64,000 bases of DNA, from contig NZ_QJSH01000013.1 of NCBI RefSeq assembly GCF_003426025.1, forward strand, positions 26,871 through 90,870. The letters run 5' to 3'. The DNA comes from Paraliobacillus quinghaiensis (GTDB lineage: Bacteria > Bacillota > Bacilli > Bacillales > Amphibacillaceae). The translations under genes were made by a program, and so were the position numbers. This document shows, piece by piece, positions 19,908-33,684 of this stretch. Below the pieces are notes generated by a model. It was not told where the DNA came from and searched no databases. It saw nothing but the letters and a program-made list of their open reading frames with translations. Positions within the stretch are counted from its first letter, which is position 1. Every line of letters starts with the position of its first letter.

Positions 19908-20108
19908 CTAATTATTTACACTTAGCTCTCTTTGACGTACAACAGTTTTCATACGAGCAATGGATTTACGAACTTCACGAAGACGTGCTGTGTTCTCCAA
20001 TTGTCCTGTAGCTAACTGAAAACGCAAGTTGAAAAGCTCTTCTTTTAATGACTTGATTTTCTGTTCAATTTCGGCAGTGGTTAGTTCTCTGATTTCATTA
20101 GCCTTCAT
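19908..20108 (-). CDS. rpmC: 50S ribosomal protein L29
   Basis: L29, 66 aa, a two-helix protein at the tunnel exit ([39 protein letters not shown]...). The ATG at 20108 lies inside the last 11 bp of rplP, with GGTGG-rich sequence upstream, which couples the two genes; a longer in-frame start is rejected on homology. Confidence 0.96.
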   Translation of the reverse strand: MKANEIRELTTAEIEQKIKSLKEELFNLRFQLATGQLENTARLREVRKSIARMKTVVRQRELSVNN

Positions 20109-20532
20109 TGATTTCACCACCAATTTCTTCACGTTTTACGAACTTAGTTTTTACCGGTAATTTATGAGAAGCAAGACGTAGTGCTTCACGAGCCACTTCT
20201 TCTGAAACTCCAGCAATTTCAAACATAATTTTACCAGGTTTTACAACTGCAACCCATCCTTCAGGAGCACCTTTACCTGAACCCATTCGAACTTCTAATG
20301 GTTTTGCTGTGTAAGGTTTATCTGGGAAAATTTTAATCCAAACTTTACCGCCACGTTTCATATAACGAGTCATTGCAATACGTGCAGACTCAATTTGACG
20401 ACTTGTAATCCAAGAAGCATCAACAGCTTGTAACCCATACTCACCAAATGCGATTGATGTGCCACCTTTTGCTTTACCTCTCATTTTACCACGATGTTGC
20501 TTACGATGTTTTACACGTTTAGGCATTAACAT
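20098..20532 (-). CDS. rplP: 50S ribosomal protein L16
   Basis: L16, 144 aa, helps shape the A site. Begins [25 protein letters not shown], with the [53 protein letters not shown] region. GGGGG lies 8 nt before the first ATG. Confidence 0.97.
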   Translation of the reverse strand: MLMPKRVKHRKQHRGKMRGKAKGGTSIAFGEYGLQAVDASWITSRQIESARIAMTRYMKRGGKVWIKIFPDKPYTAKPLEVRMGSGKGAPEGWVAVVKPGKIMFEIAGVSEEVAREALRLASHKLPVKTKFVKREEIGGEINEG

Positions 20533-20549
20533 AATGCGTGCCCCCTTCC

Positions 20550-21191
20550 TTACTTTTTGTTTTTAGTTGGAAGGACTTCACCACGGTAGATCCACACTTT
20601 AACACCTAGTTTACCGTACGTAGTATCTGCTTCTGCAGTACCGTAATCGATATCAGCACGTAATGTGTGTAGTGGTACAGTTCCTTCACTATAGCTCTCC
20701 GCACGTGCAATATCCGCTCCACCTAAACGGCCGGATACTTGTGTACGAATACCTTTTGCTCCCATACGCATAGCACGTTGAATTACTTGTTTTTGTGCGC
20801 GACGGAATGAAATACGATTTTCTAATTGACGTGCAATGTTTTCTGCAACAAGTTTCGCATCCATGTCAGCTTTTTTGATTTCCACGATGTTAATGTGAAC
20901 TTTTTTACCAGTTAAAGCATTTAATGATTTACGAAGTGCTTCCACTTCTGAACCACCTTTACCAATAACCATACCTGGTTTTGCAGTAGATATAGAAATG
21001 TTTACACGATTTGCTGCACGTTCGATTTCAACTTTAGAAACCGACGCATCTTTTAGACGTTGTTCGACATATTCACGAATCTTAATATCTTCATGTAATA
21101 AGTCTGCATAATCTTTGCCAGCGTACCATTTGGATTCCCAATCACGGATAACGCCAACACGAAGTCCTATCGGATTAACTTTTTGACCCAC
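20550..21191 (-). CDS. rpsC: 30S ribosomal protein S3
   Basis: S3, 213 aa, forms part of the mRNA entry helicase. The KH domain carries the GxxG loop in [16 protein letters not shown], and the C-terminal domain has [35 protein letters not shown]. The C-terminus is a few residues shorter than in B. subtilis, with the usual basic end (PTKNKK). Confidence 0.97.
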   Translation of the reverse strand: MGQKVNPIGLRVGVIRDWESKWYAGKDYADLLHEDIKIREYVEQRLKDASVSKVEIERAANRVNISISTAKPGMVIGKGGSEVEALRKSLNALTGKKVHINIVEIKKADMDAKLVAENIARQLENRISFRRAQKQVIQRAMRMGAKGIRTQVSGRLGGADIARAESYSEGTVPLHTLRADIDYGTAEADTTYGKLGVKVWIYRGEVLPTKNKK

Positions 21192-21194
21192 AGA

Positions 21195-21536
21195 TTATCC
21201 CTCCTTCTTTTCTGATACAACCACCGTAATGTGGCTTGTTCTTTTATTAATTTGACTTGCGCGACCCATCGCACGTGGACGGAAACGTTTCAAAGTAACG
21301 CCTTCGTCTACAAATGCTTCAGATACATATAGATCATCTACGTTCATTTCGTAGTTATGTTCTGCATTAGCAATCGCAGAATTTAGTACTTTTTCAACAA
21401 CTGGCGATGCGCCACGTTGAGTATGCTTTAGAATTGAAATTGCTTCTCCTACTTGTTTTCCTCGAATTAAATCAATGACCAAACGAACTTTACGAGGAGC
21501 AATTCGAACAGTTTTTGCAACAGCTTTAGCTTGCAT
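21195..21536 (-). CDS. rplV: 50S ribosomal protein L22
   Basis: L22, 113 aa, its beta-hairpin lining the exit tunnel ([25 protein letters not shown]). Start is ATG 21536 after GGAGGCACTCTTG; the codon before it is an in-frame TTG. Confidence 0.96.
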   Translation of the reverse strand: MQAKAVAKTVRIAPRKVRLVIDLIRGKQVGEAISILKHTQRGASPVVEKVLNSAIANAEHNYEMNVDDLYVSEAFVDEGVTLKRFRPRAMGRASQINKRTSHITVVVSEKKEG

Positions 21537-21555
21537 CAAGAGTGCCTCCTCTCAT

Positions 21556-21834
21556 TTAGCGTTTTGTTTTTCTGTCATCGCCTGCATGCCCTCTGAATGA
21601 GCGGGATGGAGCGAATTCACCTAATTTATGTCCAACCATATCTTCCGTTACAAAAACCGGTACGTGTTTACGACCATCGTATACGGCGATAGTGTGTCCT
21701 ACAAAGTTTGGGAAAATGGTAGAACGACGTGACCAGGTTTTAACTACTTGCTTTTTGTCATCTTCATTTAATTTTTCAACTTTCTTAATCAAATGGTCAT
21801 CTACGAAAGGTCCCTTTTTTAAACTACGACCCAT
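21556..21834 (-). CDS. rpsS: 30S ribosomal protein S19
   Basis: S19, 92 aa, in the head near the A-site finger. [60 protein letters not shown] is the complete family pattern. Confidence 0.97.
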   Translation of the reverse strand: MGRSLKKGPFVDDHLIKKVEKLNEDDKKQVVKTWSRRSTIFPNFVGHTIAVYDGRKHVPVFVTEDMVGHKLGEFAPSRSFRGHAGDDRKTKR

Positions 21835-21888
21835 ACATAAACCTCCCTTCGTGATTGACGGACGGGTATTTCCCGTCGTTCAATCCCG

Positions 21889-22719
21889 TTATTTTTTACG
21901 TTTACGTACAATAAATTTATCTGTTGGTTTGTTGCGTTTACGTGTTTTGTAACCAAGCGTCGGTTTGCCCCATGGTGACATAGGTGATTTACGACCGATT
22001 GGCGCGCGACCTTCACCACCACCGTGTGGGTGATCGTTAGGGTTCATTACAGAACCACGTACTGTTGGACGGATACCTTTCCAACGAGAACGTCCAGCTT
22101 TACCTACATTGATTAATTCGTGTTCTAGGTTACCAACTTGACCAATTGTTGCGCGACAAGTTCCAAGTACTAGACGAACTTCACCAGATGCTAATCGAAC
22201 AAGAACATATTTGTCCTCACGTCCCAAGATTTGAGCTTGAGAACCAGCAGAACGTGCAAGTTGTCCTCCGCGTCCTGGTTTTAATTCTACGTTGTGAATG
22301 ATTGTACCAACTGGAATGTCCATAAGTGGTAATGCGTTACCTAATTTGATATCTGCATCTTTACCAGAAATAATTTCTGTACCTACTTCTAATCCTTTTG
22401 GTGCTAAGATGTAGCGTTTTTCACCATCTGCATAATGAATTAAAGCGATGTTAGCAGTACGGTTTGGATCGTATTCGATCGTAGCAACGCGTCCTGGTAT
22501 ACCATCTTTTTCACGTTTAAAATCAATTATACGGTATTTACGTTTGTGTCCACCACCTTGATGACGAACAGTCAATTTACCTTGATTATTTCGTCCACCA
22601 CGTTTAAATAGTGGGCTTAGTAATGTTTTTTCAGGTTCAGTTGCTGTGATTTCAGAGAAATCAGAACCTGACATACCACGTCTACCATTCGAAGTTGGTT
22701 TATACTTCTTAATAGCCAT
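21889..22719 (-). CDS. rplB: 50S ribosomal protein L2
   Basis: L2, 276 aa, needed for subunit association and close to the peptidyl-transferase centre. OB and SH3-like domains are followed by the conserved C-terminal [35 protein letters not shown] loop with the important histidine. Full length. Confidence 0.98.
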   Translation of the reverse strand: MAIKKYKPTSNGRRGMSGSDFSEITATEPEKTLLSPLFKRGGRNNQGKLTVRHQGGGHKRKYRIIDFKREKDGIPGRVATIEYDPNRTANIALIHYADGEKRYILAPKGLEVGTEIISGKDADIKLGNALPLMDIPVGTIIHNVELKPGRGGQLARSAGSQAQILGREDKYVLVRLASGEVRLVLGTCRATIGQVGNLEHELINVGKAGRSRWKGIRPTVRGSVMNPNDHPHGGGEGRAPIGRKSPMSPWGKPTLGYKTRKRNKPTDKFIVRKRKK

Positions 22720-22750
22720 CTTTTTTCCCTCCTTCTTCTATAGCGTTATA

Positions 22751-23041
22751 TTAAACACTCTCGAAAAATTCTAGTTCTTTACTGTCTTCAGATAGTTGAA
22801 TAACAGCTTTCTTGCGGTCCGAACGAAATCCTCCGTAACGGCCCATGCGTTTGAATTTACCTTTAAGGTTCATTGTGTTTACTTGAACAACAGACACACC
22901 AAAGATTAATTCAATAGCTTGTTTAATTTCTGTTTTATTTGCTTTCGGATCTACTTCAAACGTATATTTCTTCTCAGCCATAAGGTCTGAAGAGTGTTCC
23001 GTAATAACCGGGCGCTTAATAATATCACGTGGGTCCTTCAT
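22751..23041 (-). CDS. rplW: 50S ribosomal protein L23
   Basis: L23, 96 aa, docking site for trigger factor and SRP at the tunnel exit ([54 protein letters not shown]). Its ATG overlaps the rplD stop (TAATG). Confidence 0.97.
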   Translation of the reverse strand: MKDPRDIIKRPVITEHSSDLMAEKKYTFEVDPKANKTEIKQAIELIFGVSVVQVNTMNLKGKFKRMGRYGGFRSDRKKAVIQLSEDSKELEFFESV

Positions 23042-23664
23042 TATGCAAGCACCTCCCCTGCTTTTTCCGCTGCATCCTTAGTTAAGATCAGCTTGTCATG
23101 CGTAAGCAAGTCGATTACATTAACTTCACTTACAGGTAAAACTTTTGCATTTGGTAAGTTATTTGCAGAGCGTGCAATAACTTCGTCTCTATCAGCAGTT
23201 ACAATCAATGCTTTTGCATCAACGTTTAACGCGTTTAATAGATTAACCACTTCTTTTGTTTTAGGCGCATCAAATGCTAAACTATCTAAAACAACTAAGC
23301 TGTCTTCCTTCACTTTTGAAGAAAGAGCTGAACGTAGTGCTAAACGACGTACTTTCTTCGGTAATTTGTAGCTGTAGCTACGAGGTGTTGGTCCGAATAC
23401 GACTCCACCACCAACCCATTGCGGGGCACGAATGGTACCTTGACGCGCACGGCCTGTACCTTTTTGGCGCCATGGTTTACGGCCACCACCACGTACTGCT
23501 GAACGATTTTTAACAGCGTGTGTACCTTGACGGCGAGACGCTTGTTGCATCACAACTGCATCATGTAACACGTGCTCATTTGGTTCAATACCGAATACAG
23601 CATCGTTTAATTCTACATCACCTACTTGAGATCCACTTTGGTTATATAGTGCTACTTTAAGCAT
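23041..23664 (-). CDS. rplD: 50S ribosomal protein L4
   Basis: L4, 207 aa, with the long basic loop that reaches into the tunnel ([46 protein letters not shown]); the [12 protein letters not shown] residues linked to macrolide sensitivity are wild-type. In other bacteria L4 regulates the S10 operon via its leader; whether that applies here is unknown. Confidence 0.97.
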   Translation of the reverse strand: MLKVALYNQSGSQVGDVELNDAVFGIEPNEHVLHDAVVMQQASRRQGTHAVKNRSAVRGGGRKPWRQKGTGRARQGTIRAPQWVGGGVVFGPTPRSYSYKLPKKVRRLALRSALSSKVKEDSLVVLDSLAFDAPKTKEVVNLLNALNVDAKALIVTADRDEVIARSANNLPNAKVLPVSEVNVIDLLTHDKLILTKDAAEKAGEVLA

Positions 23665-23688
23665 GACATATCCTCCCTTCGATTTATA

Positions 23689-24318
23689 TTAGTTAGCTTT
23701 TATTGAGCTAGTGATTTTTACAAATGATTTTTTCGGTCCAGGTACGTTCCCTTTTACTAGTAAAAGATTACGTTCTACATCTGTTTTTACTACTTCTAGG
23801 TTTTGAATTGTAATTGTTTCTCCACCCATTTGACCTGGTAACTTTTTACCTTTGAAAACACGCATTGGATCAATAACACCCATTGAACCTGGTCTTCTGT
23901 GGTAACGAGAACCGTGAGTCATAGGACCACGAGATTGGTTGTGGCGCTTAATTGCACCTTGGAAACCTTTCCCTTTAGATGTTCCTGTTACATCAATTTT
24001 GTCTCCAGCTTGGAAAACCTCTACGCTAAGTTCTTGACCTACTTCATAATCATCAAGATTTGCGTTACGGAATTCACGAATGAAGCGCTTAGGGTTCGTG
24101 CTCGCTTTCGCAGCATGCCCTTTAGCTGGTTTATTAGAACGAGATTCCTTCTTGTCTGCAAAACCTAATTGAATAGCTTCATAGCCGTCATTTTCTAATG
24201 TTCTCTTTTGCAAAACAACATTCGGCTCAGCTTGAATAACTGTTACTGGTGTCAACTCTCCATCTTCAGAGAAAAGTTGAGTCATGCCGATTTTGCGACC
24301 TAAGATTCCTTTCGTCAT
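23689..24318 (-). CDS. rplC: 50S ribosomal protein L3
   Basis: L3, 209 aa, an assembly initiator whose loop approaches the peptidyl-transferase centre ([36 protein letters not shown]). The N-terminus [26 protein letters not shown] is canonical. Confidence 0.97.
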   Translation of the reverse strand: MTKGILGRKIGMTQLFSEDGELTPVTVIQAEPNVVLQKRTLENDGYEAIQLGFADKKESRSNKPAKGHAAKASTNPKRFIREFRNANLDDYEVGQELSVEVFQAGDKIDVTGTSKGKGFQGAIKRHNQSRGPMTHGSRYHRRPGSMGVIDPMRVFKGKKLPGQMGGETITIQNLEVVKTDVERNLLLVKGNVPGPKKSFVKITSSIKAN

Positions 24319-24345
24319 CCGTTACACCTCCTAAATTAATTTCTA

Positions 24346-24780
<435 letters not shown>

Positions 24781-24786
24781 TTATTC

Positions 24787-24815
24787 ATTATATACAACTA
24801 CTTAATGAAATGCAA
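24787..24815 (-). promoter_or_regulatory. S10 operon promoter
   Basis: TTGCAT (24810-24815), 17-bp spacer, TATAAT (24787-24792). The long gene run from rpsJ leftward has no comparable promoter for many kilobases, so this likely drives most of it. Confidence 0.9.
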
Positions 24816-24912
24816 GATTAATTGAGAATTTTTTTAATGAAATATTAAACTAGCTGATTTTATGTAATTATAGGTTCTATTAGATACCCCATTTATAAAT
24901 ATATTATTATAA

Positions 24913-24947
24913 AAAAACAGACAACGGTTAAATCGTTGTCTGTTTTT
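24913..24947 (-). terminator. tuf terminator
   Basis: Perfect 14-bp stem AAAAACAGACAACG / CGTTGTCTGTTTTT with a 7-nt loop, 12 nt after the tuf stop; works on both strands. Confidence 0.93.
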
Positions 24948-24958
24948 AAATGTTTTAA

Positions 24959-26149
24959 TTACTCAGTGATTGTTGCAACAACGCCAGCGCCTACAGTACG
25001 GCCACCTTCACGAATAGAGAACTTAGTTCCATCTTCGATAGCGATTGGAGAGATAAGCTCAACAGTCATCTCAACGTTGTCACCAGGCATAACCATTTCT
25101 ACGCCTTCAGGAAGTTGAATTACGCCAGTTACATCCGTTGTACGGAAGTAGAACTGTGGGCGGTAATTGTTGAAGAATGGCGTATGACGGCCACCTTCTT
25201 CTTTAGATAAAACATAAACTTCTGCTTTAAACTTAGTGTGCGGAGTGATTGAACCTGGCTTAGCAAGTACTTGTCCACGTCCGATATCTTCACGTGCAAC
25301 ACCACGTAATAGTGCACCAATGTTGTCGCCAGCTTCAGCATAGTCAAGAAGCTTACGGAACATTTCAACACCAGTTACAGTAGTTTTCTTAGGTTCTTCA
25401 GAAAGACCAATGATGTCAATTTCGTCTCCAACTTTAACTACTCCACGCTCAACACGTCCAGTAGCAACTGTTCCACGACCAGTGATTGAGAATACATCCT
25501 CAACTGGCATCATGAATGGTTTTTCAGTATCACGATCAGGACGTGGGATATACTCATCAACAGCATCCATTAATTCGTATACTTTATTAACATATGACTC
25601 TTCGCCTTCAAGTGCTTTAAGAGCAGATCCTGCAATAACTGGTACGTCATCACCAGGGAAGTCATACTCAGAAAGAAGGTCACGTACTTCCATTTCTACT
25701 AATTCAAGAAGTTCTTCATCGTCTACCATGTCAACTTTGTTTAAGAATACAACAATCGCAGGTACACCAACTTGACGAGAAAGTAAGATGTGCTCACGAG
25801 TTTGTGGCATTGGGCCATCAGCTGCAGATACAACTAGGATAGCTCCGTCCATTTGTGCAGCACCAGTGATCATGTTTTTAACATAGTCAGCGTGACCTGG
25901 ACAGTCAACGTGTGCATAGTGACGGTTTTCAGTTTCGTACTCAACGTGTGCAGTTGAGATTGTGATTCCACGTTCGCGTTCTTCTGGAGCACCATCAATT
26001 TGATCGTACGCCATTGCAGTACCTGAACCTGAACGATTGTGTAGTACTGTTGAAATTGCAGCTGTTAGTGTAGTTTTACCATGGTCAACGTGTCCAATAG
26101 TACCAATATTAACGTGGTCTTTGGAGCGGTCGAATTTTTCTTTACCCAT
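24959..26149 (-). CDS. tuf: Elongation factor Tu
   Basis: EF-Tu, 396 aa, the GTPase that carries aminoacyl-tRNA to the ribosome. G1 is [10 protein letters not shown] (residues 19-28), G2 RGITIS, G3 DCPGHADY, G4 NKVDMVDD, G5 GSALKA; domains II and III follow ([34 protein letters not shown]). Single copy in this window, downstream of fusA with its own promoter candidate and a strong terminator. Confidence 0.99.
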   Translation of the reverse strand: MGKEKFDRSKDHVNIGTIGHVDHGKTTLTAAISTVLHNRSGSGTAMAYDQIDGAPEERERGITISTAHVEYETENRHYAHVDCPGHADYVKNMITGAAQMDGAILVVSAADGPMPQTREHILLSRQVGVPAIVVFLNKVDMVDDEELLELVEMEVRDLLSEYDFPGDDVPVIAGSALKALEGEESYVNKVYELMDAVDEYIPRPDRDTEKPFMMPVEDVFSITGRGTVATGRVERGVVKVGDEIDIIGLSEEPKKTTVTGVEMFRKLLDYAEAGDNIGALLRGVAREDIGRGQVLAKPGSITPHTKFKAEVYVLSKEEGGRHTPFFNNYRPQFYFRTTDVTGVIQLPEGVEMVMPGDNVEMTVELISPIAIEDGTKFSIREGGRTVGAGVVATITE

Positions 26150-26217
26150 TTATAGTTCCTCCTTTAAATAAATAAAAGTTAATTTTTATAAAACATGTAT
26201 GCTCACTTAGAGACAAA

Positions 26218-26247
26218 ATTATATTCATTTCTAAGCGTACAATACAA
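26218..26247 (-). promoter_or_regulatory. tuf promoter candidate
   Basis: TTGTAT (26242-26247) and a consensus TATAAT (26218-26223) at 18-bp spacing in the 127-bp fusA-tuf gap. Confidence 0.55.
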
Positions 26248-26276
26248 GTTATACTTTATATTTTGGAAAAAATCAA

Positions 26277-28355
26277 TTATTCTCCAGTGTTTTTCTTAAT
26301 AATTTCTTCAGAAATACTTTTCGGTACTTCTTCAAAGTGGTCAAAGTGCATTGTATACGTTCCTCGACCTTGTGTGTTAGAACGAAGTGCAGTTGCATAA
26401 CCAAACATTTCAGAAAGTGGAACAAAAGCTTTAACAACTTGTGCATTACCACGAGCTTCCATGCCCTCTACACGACCACGACGAGATGTAACATCACCCA
26501 TAATGTCACCCATGTATTCTTCTGGAATAACAATTTCAACTTTCTCGATTGGCTCAAGAAGTGCAGGGTTACATTTGTTTTTCGCTGCTTTAAGTGCCAT
26601 AGATGCAGCAACTTTAAAGGCAGTTTCATTTGAATCGACATCGTGATAGCTTCCATCAAACAATGTTGCTTTCAAATCAATTAGTGGATAACCTGCAACT
26701 ACACCATTCTGCATCGCTTCTTTTACACCAGCTTCTACAGAGGAGATGTATTCACGTGGAACTGAACCACCAACTGTTTTGTTTACAAATTCGAATCCAG
26801 CACCCTCTGTGTTAGGCTCGAATGTAATCCATACGTGACCATATTGTCCACGACCACCAGATTGACGAACGAACTTACCTTCAACATTAGCAGAGTCACG
26901 GAATGTTTCTCTGTAAGATACTTGTGGTGCACCAACGTTTGCTTCTACTTTGAATTCTCGCTTCATACGATCAACGATAATATCAAGGTGAAGTTCACCC
27001 ATACCAGAAATGATAGTTTGACCTGTTTCAACATCAGTTTCTGTTTTAAATGTAGGATCTTCTTCAGCTAACTTACCTAAAGCAATTGCCATCTTATCTT
27101 GGTCAGCTTTTGATTTAGGTTCAATCGCTACAGAAATAACCGGTTCAGGGAATTCCATAGACTCTAAAATTACAAGATTTTTCTCATCACATAAAGTGTC
27201 TCCTGTTGAAGTATCTTTTAGACCAACAGCACCCGCGATATCTCCAGCATACACAGTAGAGATTTCTTCACGTGAGTTAGCGTGCATCTGTAAAATACGT
27301 CCAACACGTTCTCTTTTATCTTTAGATGAGTTCTTAACGTAAGAACCTGAACTCAAAGTACCTGAATAGACGCGGAAGAATGTCAGTTTACCAACGTATG
27401 GATCAGTAGCTACTTTAAATGCTAACGCTGAGAATGGTGCGTTATCATCTGCTTTACGAACTACCTCTTCATTTGTTTGTGGTACATGTCCTTCAATTGG
27501 AGGTACGTCTGTCGGAGATGGTAAGTAATCAATAACTCCGTCAATTAATAATTGAACCCCTTTATTTTTGAAAGCAGATCCACAGAATACAGGATAAAAT
27601 TCTACACTTAGTGTAGCTTTACGTACTGCAACAGCAAGTTCTTCATTAGAGATTTCTTCACCATCTAGGTATCTCATCATAAGGTCTTCATCAAGTTCTG
27701 CTACAGCTTCTATTAAATTAGTACGATATTCTTCAGCCTGTTCTTTATACTCATCAGGAATCGGACGAGCTTCTGAACGTGTACCTAAATCGTCTAAATA
27801 GAAGTGTGCTTCCATGTTAATAAGGTCAATGATCCCTTCGAAATCATCTTCAGCACCAATTGGAAGTTGTACAGGATGTGCATTTGCACCAAGACGATCT
27901 CCCAAAGTACCTACAGAATAAAGAAAGTCAGCACCGATCTTATCCATTTTGTTTACAAATACAATACGTGGAACACCATATGTTGTAGCTTGACGCCAAA
28001 CAGTTTCTGTTTGTGGTTCTACACCTGACTGAGCATCAAGTACAGCTACCGAACCGTCAAGCACACGCAATGAACGCTCAACTTCTACCGTGAAGTCCAC
28101 GTGTCCTGGTGTATCAATAATATTGATACGGTGACCTTTCCATTGCGCTGTTGTTGCAGCTGATGTAATTGTAATTCCACGTTCTTGCTCTTGTTCCATC
28201 CAGTCCATTTGAGAAGCACCTTCGTGTGTTTCTCCAATTTTATGGATACGTCCTGTATAGAAAAGAATACGTTCTGTTGCTGTTGTTTTACCAGCATCAA
28301 TATGGGCCATAATCCCAATATTACGTGTCTTTTCCAAGGAGAATTCTCTAGGCAT
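26277..28355 (-). CDS. fusA: Elongation factor G
   Basis: EF-G, 692 aa, the translocation GTPase. G1 [12 protein letters not shown] near residue 17, switch [14 protein letters not shown]3 DTPGHVDF, G4 NKMDKIGAD. Domains II-V follow, including domain IV with [15 protein letters not shown] and the tip loop [19 protein letters not shown]. Domain III and the sites altered in fusidic acid resistance look ordinary. Start ATG 28355 has AGGAAGGAG upstream. Confidence 0.99.
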   Translation of the reverse strand: MPREFSLEKTRNIGIMAHIDAGKTTATERILFYTGRIHKIGETHEGASQMDWMEQEQERGITITSAATTAQWKGHRINIIDTPGHVDFTVEVERSLRVLDGSVAVLDAQSGVEPQTETVWRQATTYGVPRIVFVNKMDKIGADFLYSVGTLGDRLGANAHPVQLPIGAEDDFEGIIDLINMEAHFYLDDLGTRSEARPIPDEYKEQAEEYRTNLIEAVAELDEDLMMRYLDGEEISNEELAVAVRKATLSVEFYPVFCGSAFKNKGVQLLIDGVIDYLPSPTDVPPIEGHVPQTNEEVVRKADDNAPFSALAFKVATDPYVGKLTFFRVYSGTLSSGSYVKNSSKDKRERVGRILQMHANSREEISTVYAGDIAGAVGLKDTSTGDTLCDEKNLVILESMEFPEPVISVAIEPKSKADQDKMAIALGKLAEEDPTFKTETDVETGQTIISGMGELHLDIIVDRMKREFKVEANVGAPQVSYRETFRDSANVEGKFVRQSGGRGQYGHVWITFEPNTEGAGFEFVNKTVGGSVPREYISSVEAGVKEAMQNGVVAGYPLIDLKATLFDGSYHDVDSNETAFKVAASMALKAAKNKCNPALLEPIEKVEIVIPEEYMGDIMGDVTSRRGRVEGMEARGNAQVVKAFVPLSEMFGYATALRSNTQGRGTYTMHFDHFEEVPKSISEEIIKKNTGE

Positions 28356-28393
28356 ATTTCCTTTCTCCTTCCTATTATCTAAGTTCGTTTTGT

Positions 28394-28421
28394 TTTATAG
28401 TTAACCACATGCGAAACTCAA
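28394..28421 (-). promoter_or_regulatory. fusA promoter candidate
   Basis: TTGAGT (28416-28421), 16-bp spacer, TATAAA (28394-28399), in the 251-bp rpsG-fusA gap. The remainder of that gap contains a CCAGC/GCTGG stem but no gene. Confidence 0.45.
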
Positions 28422-28606
28422 TGCTCAAATGCTATTAACCAAACAATTACGTAGTTTATTATTAACTCCATTGTCCAATGACAAATGAGGCTTCCTTCAT
28501 CTATGTAAGATAAGGCAACATTGATGTGCTAAAGCTCATCATGTTCCGTATCTTCTTCGACTCATTCCAGCCAAAAGTCATTAGCTGGACAATTAAAGTT
28601 TTTAAC

Positions 28607-29077
28607 CTACCAACGGTAGTGCGCGAATGCTTTGTTTGCTTCCGCCATTTTGTGCATATCTTCTCTTTTCTTGACAGCAGCACCTGTATTGTTAGATGCA
28701 TCAAGAATCTCATTTGCTAGACGCTCTTCCATTGTTTTTTCTCCGCGTTGACGAGAGTAGTTTACAATGTAACGAAGTCCTAATGCTTGGCGGCGTTCAG
28801 GGCGAACCTCAACTGGTACTTGGTAGTTTGAACCACCAACACGGCGAGCACGCACCTCAAGTACTGGCATAACATTTTTCATAGCTTGTTCAAACACTTC
28901 GATGGACTGTTGTCCACTACGCTCTTGAACAAGTTCAAATGCTTTATATAGAATTTTTTGTGCTGTTCCTCTTCTTCCATCAACCATAATTTGGTTAATC
29001 AAACGAGTAACAAGCTTTGAGTTATATAACGGATCTGGTAAGACATCACGTTTTGCTACTGGACCTTTACGTGGCAT
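28607..29077 (-). CDS. rpsG: 30S ribosomal protein S7
   Basis: S7, 156 aa, organises the 30S head around the E site ([87 protein letters not shown]). It follows rpsL by 38 bp. The str-type operon is split from fusA by a gap longer than typical. Confidence 0.98.
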   Translation of the reverse strand: MPRKGPVAKRDVLPDPLYNSKLVTRLINQIMVDGRRGTAQKILYKAFELVQERSGQQSIEVFEQAMKNVMPVLEVRARRVGGSNYQVPVEVRPERRQALGLRYIVNYSRQRGEKTMEERLANEILDASNNTGAAVKKREDMHKMAEANKAFAHYRW

Positions 29078-29115
29078 AGTCTGACCTCCTTTCTGAAATC
29101 ATCAGCTAATTTAGC

Positions 29116-29619
<504 letters not shown>

Positions 29620-29638
29620 TTAATCATTCACCAAAACC

Positions 29639-29890
29639 TCACTGCTTTATTGCTACCGTCGCTGTACCTACATCAATTCCACATGCTTTACCAAGTTTTT
29701 TTCTTGAATCAACTTGAATACACGGCACATTCATTTTTTCTGCAAGTTGCGACACCTTACTCGTTACATACTGATCTGCATCAGCAGCTATAACGACTTC
29801 AGCCACTTCACCATTTTTAATGGCTTTCAGTGTTTGCTTACTACCAATAATTAAATTATTTTTAACCTGTGCCACTTTTTCATAAGACAC
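29639..29890 (-). CDS. rplGB: L7Ae-family K-turn-binding protein
   Basis: An 83-aa L7Ae/L30e-fold protein (YbxF), which binds kink-turn RNA and associates with ribosomes. Conserved: IIGSKQTLKAIKNGEVAEVVIAADADQYVTSKVSQLAE and the RKKLGKACGIDVGTATVAI end. GTG at 29890 is the best start: GGAGG lies 8 nt upstream and MSYEKVAQ matches Bacillus homologues, while the ATG at 29896 is only 2 nt from the GGAGG. Between rpoC and rpsL, first gene after a good promoter. Confidence 0.93.
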   Translation of the reverse strand: MSYEKVAQVKNNLIIGSKQTLKAIKNGEVAEVVIAADADQYVTSKVSQLAEKMNVPCIQVDSRKKLGKACGIDVGTATVAIKQ

Positions 29891-29935
29891 TCTCATATCC
29901 TCCAAAGCAACAAGGGTATTAGAAGCACCTTGAAT

Positions 29936-29964
29936 ATAGTATCATTCTAGAATTATAATGTCAA
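29936..29964 (-). promoter_or_regulatory. rplGB-rpsL-rpsG promoter
   Basis: TTGACA (29959-29964), 17-bp spacer, TACTAT (29936-29941). Confidence 0.85.
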
Positions 29965-30041
29965 CTTAAAAATAAAGTTTCTTATCCTAGCTTTGCTATA
30001 TTCAAGTTACTTCATTTATTTCACCTTGTTTTTCCCTATTT

Positions 30042-33000
30042 TTATTGTCTTGTAACTTCTTCAGTTAAAGACTCTTCTGGTACTTGTTCTACAGGTTCTT
30101 CTGTCTCTGATTGAATTTTACGGTATTTTTGCATACCTGTTCCTGCTGGGACTAATTTACCTATAATAACATTTTCTTTTAGCCCTAACAATTCATCACG
30201 TTTACCTTTAATAGCAGCATCTGTTAATACTCGAGTCGTTTCTTGGAATGATGCCGCTGATAAGAAGGAATCTGTCTCTAGTGATGCCTTTGTAATACCC
30301 AAGAGTACTGGTCTTCCAACAGCAGGTTGGGTTCCAGCTAGTAATACCTTCTTGTTAGCATCACGGAACTGGTGAATTTCTAATAGTGATCCAGGTAATA
30401 CATCTGTATCTCCAGCATCAGAAACACGTACTTTACGAAGCATCTGTCGTACCATAACCTCTACGTGTTTATCTCCGATTTCCACCCCTTGCATACGGTA
30501 TACTTTCTGTACTTCTTTCAGTAAATAAGATTGTACACCATCAATACCTTGGATCTTCAGTAATTCTTTTGGATCAATTGAACCTTCCGTTAAAGCTTCA
30601 CCCGCTCCAACTTCATCACCAATGTTCACAGTAATACGCGCGCCATATGGAGCTGTGTATGAACGAGATTCAACATTTCCTTGTACCGTGATTTCTTGCT
30701 TATCTTTTACTTCAGTAATATCGCGTACTGTTCCAGATATTTCAGAAATAACAGCTTGCCCTTTTGGATTACGCGCTTCAAAAATCTCTTGGATACGCGG
30801 TAAACCTTGTGTAATATCACTACCTGCTACACCACCCGTGTGGAATGTACGCATCGTTAGCTGTGTTCCTGGTTCACCAATTGATTGGGCTGCAATAATA
30901 CCAACTGCTTCTCCAACTTCAACCTCTTGACCAGTTGCTAGGTTACGGCCATAACACTTTTTACATGCCCCATGTTTCGTGTTACATGTAAATACCGTGC
31001 GGATTGTAACTTCTGTAATGCCAGAGTCAACAATTTGTTTGGCAACATCTTCAGCAATAACTTCATTTTTATCAACAAGCACTTCATTCGTTTCTGGATG
31101 ACGAACAACTTGGAATGAAGTACGACCAATTAATCGGTCAATCAACGGTTCAATTAACTCTGTTCCTTCCGTAATAGAATGAACTGTTAAGCCTTTATCT
31201 GTACCACAATCTTCATCACGAATAATAACATCTTGTGCTACATCAACCAAACGACGTGTTAAGTAACCAGAGTCAGCTGTTTTCAGTGCTGTATCGGCAA
31301 GTCCTTTACGCGCACCGTGTGTTGAGATAAAGTACTCAAGTACAGTTAGACCCTCTCTGAAACTTGATTTGATTGGTAATTCAATAATCTTACCTGCCGG
31401 ATTGGCCATCAAACCACGCATACCTGCTAGCTGTGTAAAGTTTGATGCATTACCACGCGCACCCGAATCACTCATCATAAAGATTGGATTTCGAGGGTTC
31501 AATGTTTTCATTAATTTTTCCTGAATAACATCTTTAGCCTGCGACCAAATGGAGATAACTCGGTCGTAACGTTCTTCATCCGTAATCAAACCACGACGGA
31601 ATTGCTTCAACACTTTATCAACTTTTTCTTGTGCTTCTTCGAGGATATGCTCTTTCTCAGCTAATACAACAATATCTGCTACACCAACTGTAATACCAGC
31701 CTTTGTAGAATATTTAAAACCTAGGTCTTTCATACGGTCTAGCATTTTAGATGTTTCACTGATCTTAAACTTCTTAAACACTTCGGCAATGATATCACCC
31801 AAAATACCTTTTTTAAACGGAAGGATAATATCTCTTTCTTGAATAACTTCCTTCACGTTAGCACCTTTTTCAACAAAGTACTTATCCGGTGTACGGATTT
31901 CAAGGTTAGTTTGCGTAGGCTCATTCATGTACGGGAATGAATCTGGAAGCATATCATTAAAAATTAACTTACCTACGGTTGTAAGTAGTAATTTACCGTT
32001 TTGCTCTTCCGTAAAGTTTTCTTTTTCTAGTGAAGACGCTTGTACCGCAACTCTAGTGTGTAAATGCACATATCCACTTTGATATGCAATTACAGCTTCA
32101 GACAAGTCTTTGAAAACCATTCCTTCACCAACAGCGTCTTTACGTTCCATAGTGAGGTAATAGTTACCTAGTACCATATCTTGTGATGGTGTAACTACTG
32201 GTTTTCCATCTTTAGGGTTCAAGATGTTTTGTGCAGCTAACATTAGAATACGCGCTTCAGCTTGAGCTTCAGCAGAAAGTGGAACGTGAACAGCCATTTG
32301 GTCACCATCAAAGTCAGCATTGTATGCTGTACACACTAATGGGTGCAAACGAATTGCGCGTCCTTCTACTAACGTAGGCTCAAATGCTTGGATACCTAGT
32401 CTATGCAATGTTGGTGCACGGTTTAATAGAACCGGATGCTCCTTAATCACGTCTTCTAAGACATCCCAAACTTCTGGATTAAGTCTTTCAATTTTACGTT
32501 TTGCAGATTTAATATTGTGTGCTAAACCTCTTTCAACTAACTCTTTCATTATAAAAGGTTTGAACAACTCCACTGCCATTTCTTTCGGCAATCCACATTG
32601 ATACATCTTCAAACTAGGACCTACAACAATTACAGAACGACCTGAGTAGTCAACACGCTTACCTAATAAGTTTTGACGGAAACGCCCTTGCTTCCCTTTC
32701 AACATATGTGAAAGTGATTTGAGTGGACGGTTACCCGGCCCAGTAACTGGACGGCCACGACGACCATTATCAATTAATGCGTCAACAGCTTCTTGAAGCA
32801 TTCTTTTTTCGTTTTGTACGATAATGCTAGGCGCTCCAAGATCTAACAAACGCTTAAGACGGTTATTACGGTTTATTACACGACGGTATAGATCATTCAA
32901 GTCAGAAGTTGCAAAACGTCCACCATCTAGCTGTACCATTGGTCTTAATTCAGGTGGTATAATTGGCAATACTTCTAAAATCATCCAATCAGTAAAGTTG

Positions 33001-33659
33001 CCTGAATTACGGAATGCTTCTAATACCTCTAAACGTTTAATTGCTCTTGTTCTTCTTTGACCTTGTGCTGTCTTCAGTTCTTCGCGCAGCATTTCTACTT
33101 CTTTATCTAGATCAATATCTTGTAAGATTTTTTTGATTGCTTCTGCGCCCATTTGAGCTTGGAATGTTTGACCATACTTGTCACGATAAGCACGGTATTC
33201 TTTTTCAGAGAGCAATTGTTTCTTTTCTAAAGCTGTATCACCAGCATCAGTCACAATATATGCAGCAAAATAAATAACTTCTTCTAATGCTCTTGGTGAC
33301 ATATCTAATACTAAGCCCATACGGCTTGGGATACCTTTGAAATACCAAATGTGCGAAACAGGTGCAGCTAATTCTATATGCCCCATTCGTTCACGTCGTA
33401 CTTTAGATTTTGTTACTTCTACACCACAACGATCACAAACAACACCCTTGTAACGAACACGCTTGTATTTTCCACAGTGACATTCCCAATCTTTCTGTGG
33501 TCCAAAAATTCTTTCACAAAACAAACCATCTTTTTCTGGCTTCAAAGTACGATAGTTAATGGTTTCTGGTTTTTTTACTTCACCATATGACCAAGAACGG
33601 ATTTTATCTGGTGATGCCAACCCTATTTTCATATATTCAAAATTATTTACATCTAGCAA
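30042..33659 (-). CDS. rpoC: RNA polymerase beta' subunit
   Basis: Beta', 1205 aa. The N-terminal zinc ribbon ([22 protein letters not shown], about residues 60-82), the catalytic Mg triad in [12 protein letters not shown] (residues 447-458) and the trigger-loop region with [20 protein letters not shown] are intact. A second zinc site lies near [14 protein letters not shown]. The acidic C-terminal tail ([15 protein letters not shown]) is typical of Bacillaceae. It follows rpoB across a 122-bp gap that contains a long hairpin. Confidence 0.99.
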   Translation of the reverse strand: MLDVNNFEYMKIGLASPDKIRSWSYGEVKKPETINYRTLKPEKDGLFCERIFGPQKDWECHCGKYKRVRYKGVVCDRCGVEVTKSKVRRERMGHIELAAPVSHIWYFKGIPSRMGLVLDMSPRALEEVIYFAAYIVTDAGDTALEKKQLLSEKEYRAYRDKYGQTFQAQMGAEAIKKILQDIDLDKEVEMLREELKTAQGQRRTRAIKRLEVLEAFRNSGNFTDWMILEVLPIIPPELRPMVQLDGGRFATSDLNDLYRRVINRNNRLKRLLDLGAPSIIVQNEKRMLQEAVDALIDNGRRGRPVTGPGNRPLKSLSHMLKGKQGRFRQNLLGKRVDYSGRSVIVVGPSLKMYQCGLPKEMAVELFKPFIMKELVERGLAHNIKSAKRKIERLNPEVWDVLEDVIKEHPVLLNRAPTLHRLGIQAFEPTLVEGRAIRLHPLVCTAYNADFDGDQMAVHVPLSAEAQAEARILMLAAQNILNPKDGKPVVTPSQDMVLGNYYLTMERKDAVGEGMVFKDLSEAVIAYQSGYVHLHTRVAVQASSLEKENFTEEQNGKLLLTTVGKLIFNDMLPDSFPYMNEPTQTNLEIRTPDKYFVEKGANVKEVIQERDIILPFKKGILGDIIAEVFKKFKISETSKMLDRMKDLGFKYSTKAGITVGVADIVVLAEKEHILEEAQEKVDKVLKQFRRGLITDEERYDRVISIWSQAKDVIQEKLMKTLNPRNPIFMMSDSGARGNASNFTQLAGMRGLMANPAGKIIELPIKSSFREGLTVLEYFISTHGARKGLADTALKTADSGYLTRRLVDVAQDVIIRDEDCGTDKGLTVHSITEGTELIEPLIDRLIGRTSFQVVRHPETNEVLVDKNEVIAEDVAKQIVDSGITEVTIRTVFTCNTKHGACKKCYGRNLATGQEVEVGEAVGIIAAQSIGEPGTQLTMRTFHTGGVAGSDITQGLPRIQEIFEARNPKGQAVISEISGTVRDITEVKDKQEITVQGNVESRSYTAPYGARITVNIGDEVGAGEALTEGSIDPKELLKIQGIDGVQSYLLKEVQKVYRMQGVEIGDKHVEVMVRQMLRKVRVSDAGDTDVLPGSLLEIHQFRDANKKVLLAGTQPAVGRPVLLGITKASLETDSFLSAASFQETTRVLTDAAIKGKRDELLGLKENVIIGKLVPAGTGMQKYRKIQSETEEPVEQVPEESLTEEVTRQ

Positions 33660-33684
33660 GGGGCCTACCTCCCTTTTAGTATGT